A stretch of DNA of 8,706 bases from a bacterium (GTDB taxonomy: Bacteria > Babelota > Babeliae > Babelales > JABDEC01), in the NCBI GenBank assembly GCA_947481115.1, contig CANKEI010000036.1, positions 1-8,706 on the forward strand, written 5' to 3'. The notes under the pieces are model-generated. The model worked only from the letters and a program-made list of their open reading frames with translations. It had not been told where the DNA came from and did not search any database. The position numbers and the translations under genes are program-made. Shown piece by piece: positions 6,648 to 8,706 of the stretch. Every line of letters begins with the position of its first letter. The stretch's first letter is position 1.

Positions 6648-6959
6648 TTATTCCCCCCCCCCCCCATCTCTCTTTTGTGGAATTTTAGCTATTTTTTTTG
6701 TATTTAAATAAACAGCAATGATTTCATCAACTAGTTCTTTAAGAGTAACACGCTCCCAATAAGCACAAGCTTTTAACTTATCTAAATGCTCTTCCTTAAG
6801 AATAAATGTGGCGCGTCTCCAGCCACATTGAAGACCAGATTTTGTACTGTTTGTGCGACATTTTGATTCGAGGTGTTTACCTACGGCCTCGTGTATACAG
6901 GTTGCTTCAGAATTATTATTCTCTAGTTTTTGTGAGTCAATAGAGAGGTTTTTTTCCAT
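6648..6959 (-). CDS. Small ribbon-helix-helix-type DNA-binding protein (predicted)
   Basis: This 103-residue protein is not assignable to a named gene. Residues 1-45 are polar and Asn/Ser-rich, with Cys at 21, 34 and 45. Residues 48-85 fit the ribbon-helix-helix pattern: a short strand RRATFIL (48-54), a helix KEEHLDKLKACAYWER and a second helix TLKELVDEIIAVYL. Such folds usually act as dimeric repressors, plasmid/ICE partition or antitoxin-type proteins. The C-terminus is Lys-rich and ends DGGGGE, encoded by a 13-G homopolymer. ATG at 6959-6957 is preferred because TTGGGA (6970-6965 on the - strand) precedes it by about 5 bases; a TTG start at 7001 would add 14 residues. It is divergent from the secreted-protein gene at 7257. 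No toxin-like partner lies beside it. The fold call is by pattern only and moderately sure. Confidence 0.6.
   Translation of the reverse strand: MEKNLSIDSQKLENNNSEATCIHEAVGKHLESKCRTNSTKSGLQCGWRRATFILKEEHLDKLKACAYWERVTLKELVDEIIAVYLNTKKIAKIPQKRDGGGGE
6653..6665. repeat. 13-base C/G homopolymer
   Basis: Thirteen consecutive C on the + strand, read as G on the - strand, in the last codons of the small RHH-type gene. With 13 G the frame ends GGGGE-stop. By my reading, 12 G would end GGGGNKIASNE and 14 G would end GGGGGIKLHPMSS. Length change therefore alters only the tail, not the predicted DNA-binding core. Confidence 0.95.
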
Positions 6960-7074
6960 TATTTTCCCAATTTTATACAGCACTGTGTTGTGCGGTATCA
7001 AAATTTACAACATCTCCACTATATGTATAAATCTAAAGAAAGCAAATTCAATTAGAATTTTATGTAAACATTAA

Positions 7075-7103
7075 TTACATTGATTGCTATGTTTTATTAT
7101 AGC
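7075..7103 (+). promoter_or_regulatory. Sigma70-like promoter candidate for the secreted-protein gene
   Basis: TTACAT (7075-7080) and TATAGC (7098-7103) are separated by exactly 17 bp in the divergent spacer (6960-7256). If used, the transcript would have a leader of about 145 bases that includes a GC-richer patch (7120-7143) and the dyad at 7186-7200. AT-rich background limits confidence. Confidence 0.3.
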
Positions 7104-7185
7104 GGCTATGTAATTCTAGTGCGCGTATTGCGTGAAGGCGCGGTGTAATTATGTCAGAATTAAATTGAAATATTTTCTTCTTGAT

Positions 7186-7200
7186 TTAATTTCAAATTAA
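7186..7200. promoter_or_regulatory. Perfect 15-base palindrome upstream of the secreted-protein gene
   Basis: TTAATTT (7186-7192) and AAATTAA (7194-7200) form a perfect dyad about one central C. A related AATTGAAAT at 7163-7171 pairs imperfectly with the same region (ATTTCAAATT, 7189-7198). It could be an operator, for example for the neighbouring RHH-type protein, or chance in AT-rich DNA. Confidence 0.3.
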
Positions 7201-7256
7201 TTTTAGAAGAGTCCTTAGTAATATTTTTACATTCTTTACTAAATTTAGGAGCATGT

Positions 7257-8243
7257 ATGAAATTTCATACACAAGTAATAAAGCTAACGTTCAGAATAGC
7301 TTTGGGGTTATTAATTGCATCGCCGGCGTTACATATGTATGCAGGCGAGAGCAATGGTCACGGCAATGGCAATGGTCACGGCGGCGGGCATCATGGTGAT
7401 AATGGATGCGATTGTGATTGCGACAATGACATTAGAATTAAACGACTATGCGCCAAAATTTTGACAGCTGAATGTATAGACAGTGATAAAATTACATCAC
7501 GAGATTTATGTGCAAAGTACGTGAAGGGCAAGACATCAGATTTTGAGAATACTAGTATAAAAAATAAACTTTGCGCACATGAAATTGGCGCTTCGGTGGC
7601 AAAACTTGGGACAGTCTACGCAAACGATCTTTGTGTTAGTGGAACTTTAACCGCAAACGCTTATAATATTTGCAATAATGTCAGGGCAGCTTTATTATTC
7701 TCTGCGCCAACGCTGTATACGCTGGGATCAATTATAAATTGGGATGTGCTTTTTGATAATCCGGGTGGACATGCTTCGTTAATTCCATATGCACATTTTA
7801 CAGCACCTGTAGCTGGTTATTATATGGTTACATTACAAGTTGATGTTAGTAATATCCTGCCGGCATCAGGTAAGCCACTACTTGGTTTGCCTGTTGCTAA
7901 CCCGCAGATATATATTAATAATGTTTTATATCGCGAAGTATTTTTACCATTCTTAAGTTTTGTTAATTCCCAAGCCTCAACCCTATCGACTTTAGTGAAA
8001 TTGGCTGCAGGCGACGAACTAACATCGAAGTACGATATACTATACTTAGATGAAGTAACCGGATTTGGTAAATTAGTGGGAACAGTTGTGATTGGTGGTA
8101 ATGGTACCACTGATAATAAATCGTTATTTGAGGTGATCTTGCTTGGAACAGACTGCACTAAGCAGTGTGAGCCAGTTGTGGTTTGCACACCTAGCCCATG
8201 TGAAGAGTGCCGTCCATGCTGCGAAAGAGACGATAAGGATTAA
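7257..8243 (+). CDS. Secreted Cys-patterned repeat protein with C1q/TNF-like domain (predicted)
   Basis: No named gene is recognised. The 328-residue product begins with a signal peptide: basic start, hydrophobic core (about 12-25) and likely cleavage after MYA (27-29). Residues 31-50 are Gly/His/Asn-rich (GHGNGNGHGGGHHG), followed by CDCDCD (51-56). Residues 62-140 hold four LC motifs with Cys at 65, 85, 106 and 126, spaced 20, 21 and 20, which indicates a ~20-residue repeat. Residues 144-298 look like a C1q/TNF-type beta sandwich, with the typical YAHFTAPVAGYYMVTLQV strand pair at 178-195. The last 29 residues carry seven Cys (300, 304, 310, 315, 318, 321, 322) and a charged end. ATG 7257 follows AGGAG (7247-7251) at 5-base spacing, a strong start. 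A trimeric stalk-and-head surface or secreted protein stabilised by disulfides is inferred. It is monocistronic, divergent from the RHH-type gene and followed by terminator hairpins. Confidence 0.75.
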   Translation: MKFHTQVIKLTFRIALGLLIASPALHMYAGESNGHGNGNGHGGGHHGDNGCDCDCDNDIRIKRLCAKILTAECIDSDKITSRDLCAKYVKGKTSDFENTSIKNKLCAHEIGASVAKLGTVYANDLCVSGTLTANAYNICNNVRAALLFSAPTLYTLGSIINWDVLFDNPGGHASLIPYAHFTAPVAGYYMVTLQVDVSNILPASGKPLLGLPVANPQIYINNVLYREVFLPFLSFVNSQASTLSTLVKLAAGDELTSKYDILYLDEVTGFGKLVGTVVIGGNGTTDNKSLFEVILLGTDCTKQCEPVVVCTPSPCEECRPCCERDDKD

Positions 8244-8259
8244 TTAACACCAATATTTT

Positions 8260-8297
8260 AGGTGATAAGTAATGACGTTCCCCATTGCTTATCACCT
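8260..8297. repeat. Long 15-bp hairpin after the secreted-protein gene
   Basis: AGGTGATAAGTAATG (8260-8274) pairs with CATTGCTTATCACCT (8283-8297) over 15 bp with a single T-G wobble and an 8-base loop. No T-run follows on either strand, so it is not a standard intrinsic terminator. It may protect the 3' end of the mRNA, or be an element remnant. Confidence 0.65.
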
Positions 8298-8368
8298 TCC
8301 CAAAATGGACCGGTATGTTTCGATTCTATTTTTTAGATCCAGAAGCTAGCACAAAAGCTTCTTTATTT

Positions 8369-8418
8369 GCTGAACCCCAACTAGGCCCTCGCCAGGGGTT
8401 CAGCGTTTATCTTTTTTA
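8369..8418 (+). terminator. Rho-independent terminator
   Basis: GCTGAACCCC (8369-8378) pairs perfectly with GGGGTTCAGC (8395-8404) around a 16-base loop that can itself pair GGC/GCC. A T-rich tail follows (GTTTATCTTTTTTATT, 8405-8420). It terminates + strand transcription from the secreted-protein gene, just before the stop codon of the convergent carbonic anhydrase gene. Confidence 0.75.
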
Positions 8419-8706
8419 TTACAATATTACCCAATTGTTTTCCGGTTGATCGTACGCATGAATAATGCCAGTACTCAAATCAAAGTACCAAGCATGTAAT
8501 GCTAGATTATGATTATCTTTGTGTCTCTGGATCCATGGAAAACTATGTAAGTTTTTTAAAGAGTTTACTAGTGATAACTGCTCACACAAAATAATTTTTT
8601 CTTCTAATGTCGCTTGATTATGTTTGGTTATTACTTGATCATAAGCTGGTTTAGCGAGCTCCATCCATTTGGCTACAAACCGATATGTTTTTTTATCTAA
8701 AACTTG
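8419..8706 (-). CDS. Beta-carbonic anhydrase, C-terminal part (runs off window)
   Basis: Beta-carbonic anhydrases interconvert CO2 and bicarbonate with a Cys2His zinc site. Only the last 95 residues lie in the window. The frame stays open from 8706 (reading QVLDKKTYRFVAKWME) through the Met codon at 8664, which is therefore internal and not the start. Family features are CEQLSLVNSLKNLHSFPWI, matching the usual C-E-Q-x-x-V-x-x-S-L-x-N-L-x-x-F/Y-P segment, and LHAWYFDLSTGIIHAYD, matching the conserved LHGWxYDIxTGxLxxYD. The catalytic zinc ligands lie in the missing N-terminal part, so activity cannot be judged. TAA stop is at 8421-8419. The gene converges with the secreted-protein gene. Confidence 0.85.
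   Translation of the reverse strand, partial: QVLDKKTYRFVAKWMELAKPAYDQVITKHNQATLEEKIILCEQLSLVNSLKNLHSFPWIQRHKDNHNLALHAWYFDLSTGIIHAYDQPENNWVIL

Noticed and set aside
6648..6959. Antitoxin of a toxin-antitoxin pair
   Set aside because: The RHH-type fold fits, but no small toxin-like gene is adjacent on the same strand.
6853..7074. Open frame on the + strand opposite the RHH-type gene
   Set aside because: No ribosome-binding site or domain; the - strand reading has a coherent strand-helix-helix pattern and a better start.
7345..7410. Collagen-like Gly-X-Y repeat in the exported protein
   Set aside because: Glycine spacing is irregular (mainly every second residue) and there is no proline; it is a Gly/His linker, not collagen.
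7820..8188. Open frame on the - strand inside the secreted-protein gene
   Set aside because: Shadow of a strongly supported + strand gene with signal peptide and good SD; the reverse translation shows no domain.
8419..8664. Treating the carbonic anhydrase fragment as a complete 81-residue gene starting at 8664
   Set aside because: The frame stays open to the window edge and the upstream residues continue the family sequence, so the gene is partial and longer.

Overview
This window looks like a bacterial chromosome fragment with low to moderate GC. It carries standard housekeeping genes followed by a short accessory stretch. The gene set is NusA, IF2, a WecA/TagO-type glycosyl-phosphate transferase, endonuclease IV, FAD-dependent ThyX and a beta-carbonic anhydrase. 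Together with TTG starts, a stripped-down nusA-infB cluster and an unusual Cys-patterned secreted protein, this would fit a reduced-genome or host-associated lineage. Candidatus Dependentiae/Babeliae is my best guess, but it rests on general impression only and is weak. No plasmid, phage, CRISPR, rRNA or tRNA signature was found.

Layout. 1-198 is AT-rich non-coding DNA with a TA repeat and a weak promoter candidate. 199-3449 (+) is nusA then infB, a transcription/translation pair without rimP just before it or rbfA/truB after it. 3530-4513 (+) encodes an integral-membrane polyprenyl-phosphate sugar-1-phosphate transferase with an odd translation-initiation region. 4514-4747 is a convergent spacer with a duplicated TTGTTGC/GCAACA dyad and a terminator. 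4748-5659 (-) is nfo and 5740-6471 (+) is thyX. They are divergent, share an 80-bp AT-rich control region and enclose a perfect 10-bp dyad. 6648-6959 (-) is a small ribbon-helix-helix-type protein whose last codons are a 13-G homopolymer. About 300 bp of divergent regulatory DNA separates it from 7257-8243 (+), a secreted protein with a His/Gly/Cys-rich N-terminus, four ~20-residue 'LC' repeats, a C1q/TNF-like beta domain and a Cys-rich tail. Two hairpins follow, the second a good terminator, and the window ends inside a beta-carbonic anhydrase gene on the - strand.

How the genes work together. nusA and infB are a classic information-processing unit. nfo (abasic-site repair) and thyX (dTMP synthesis) both bear on DNA precursor supply and integrity, and could share control through the dyad between them. 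The RHH-type gene and the secreted-protein gene are divergent neighbours, which makes local regulation possible but unproven. The secreted LC-repeat/C1q-like protein and its neighbour are the least ordinary part of the window.
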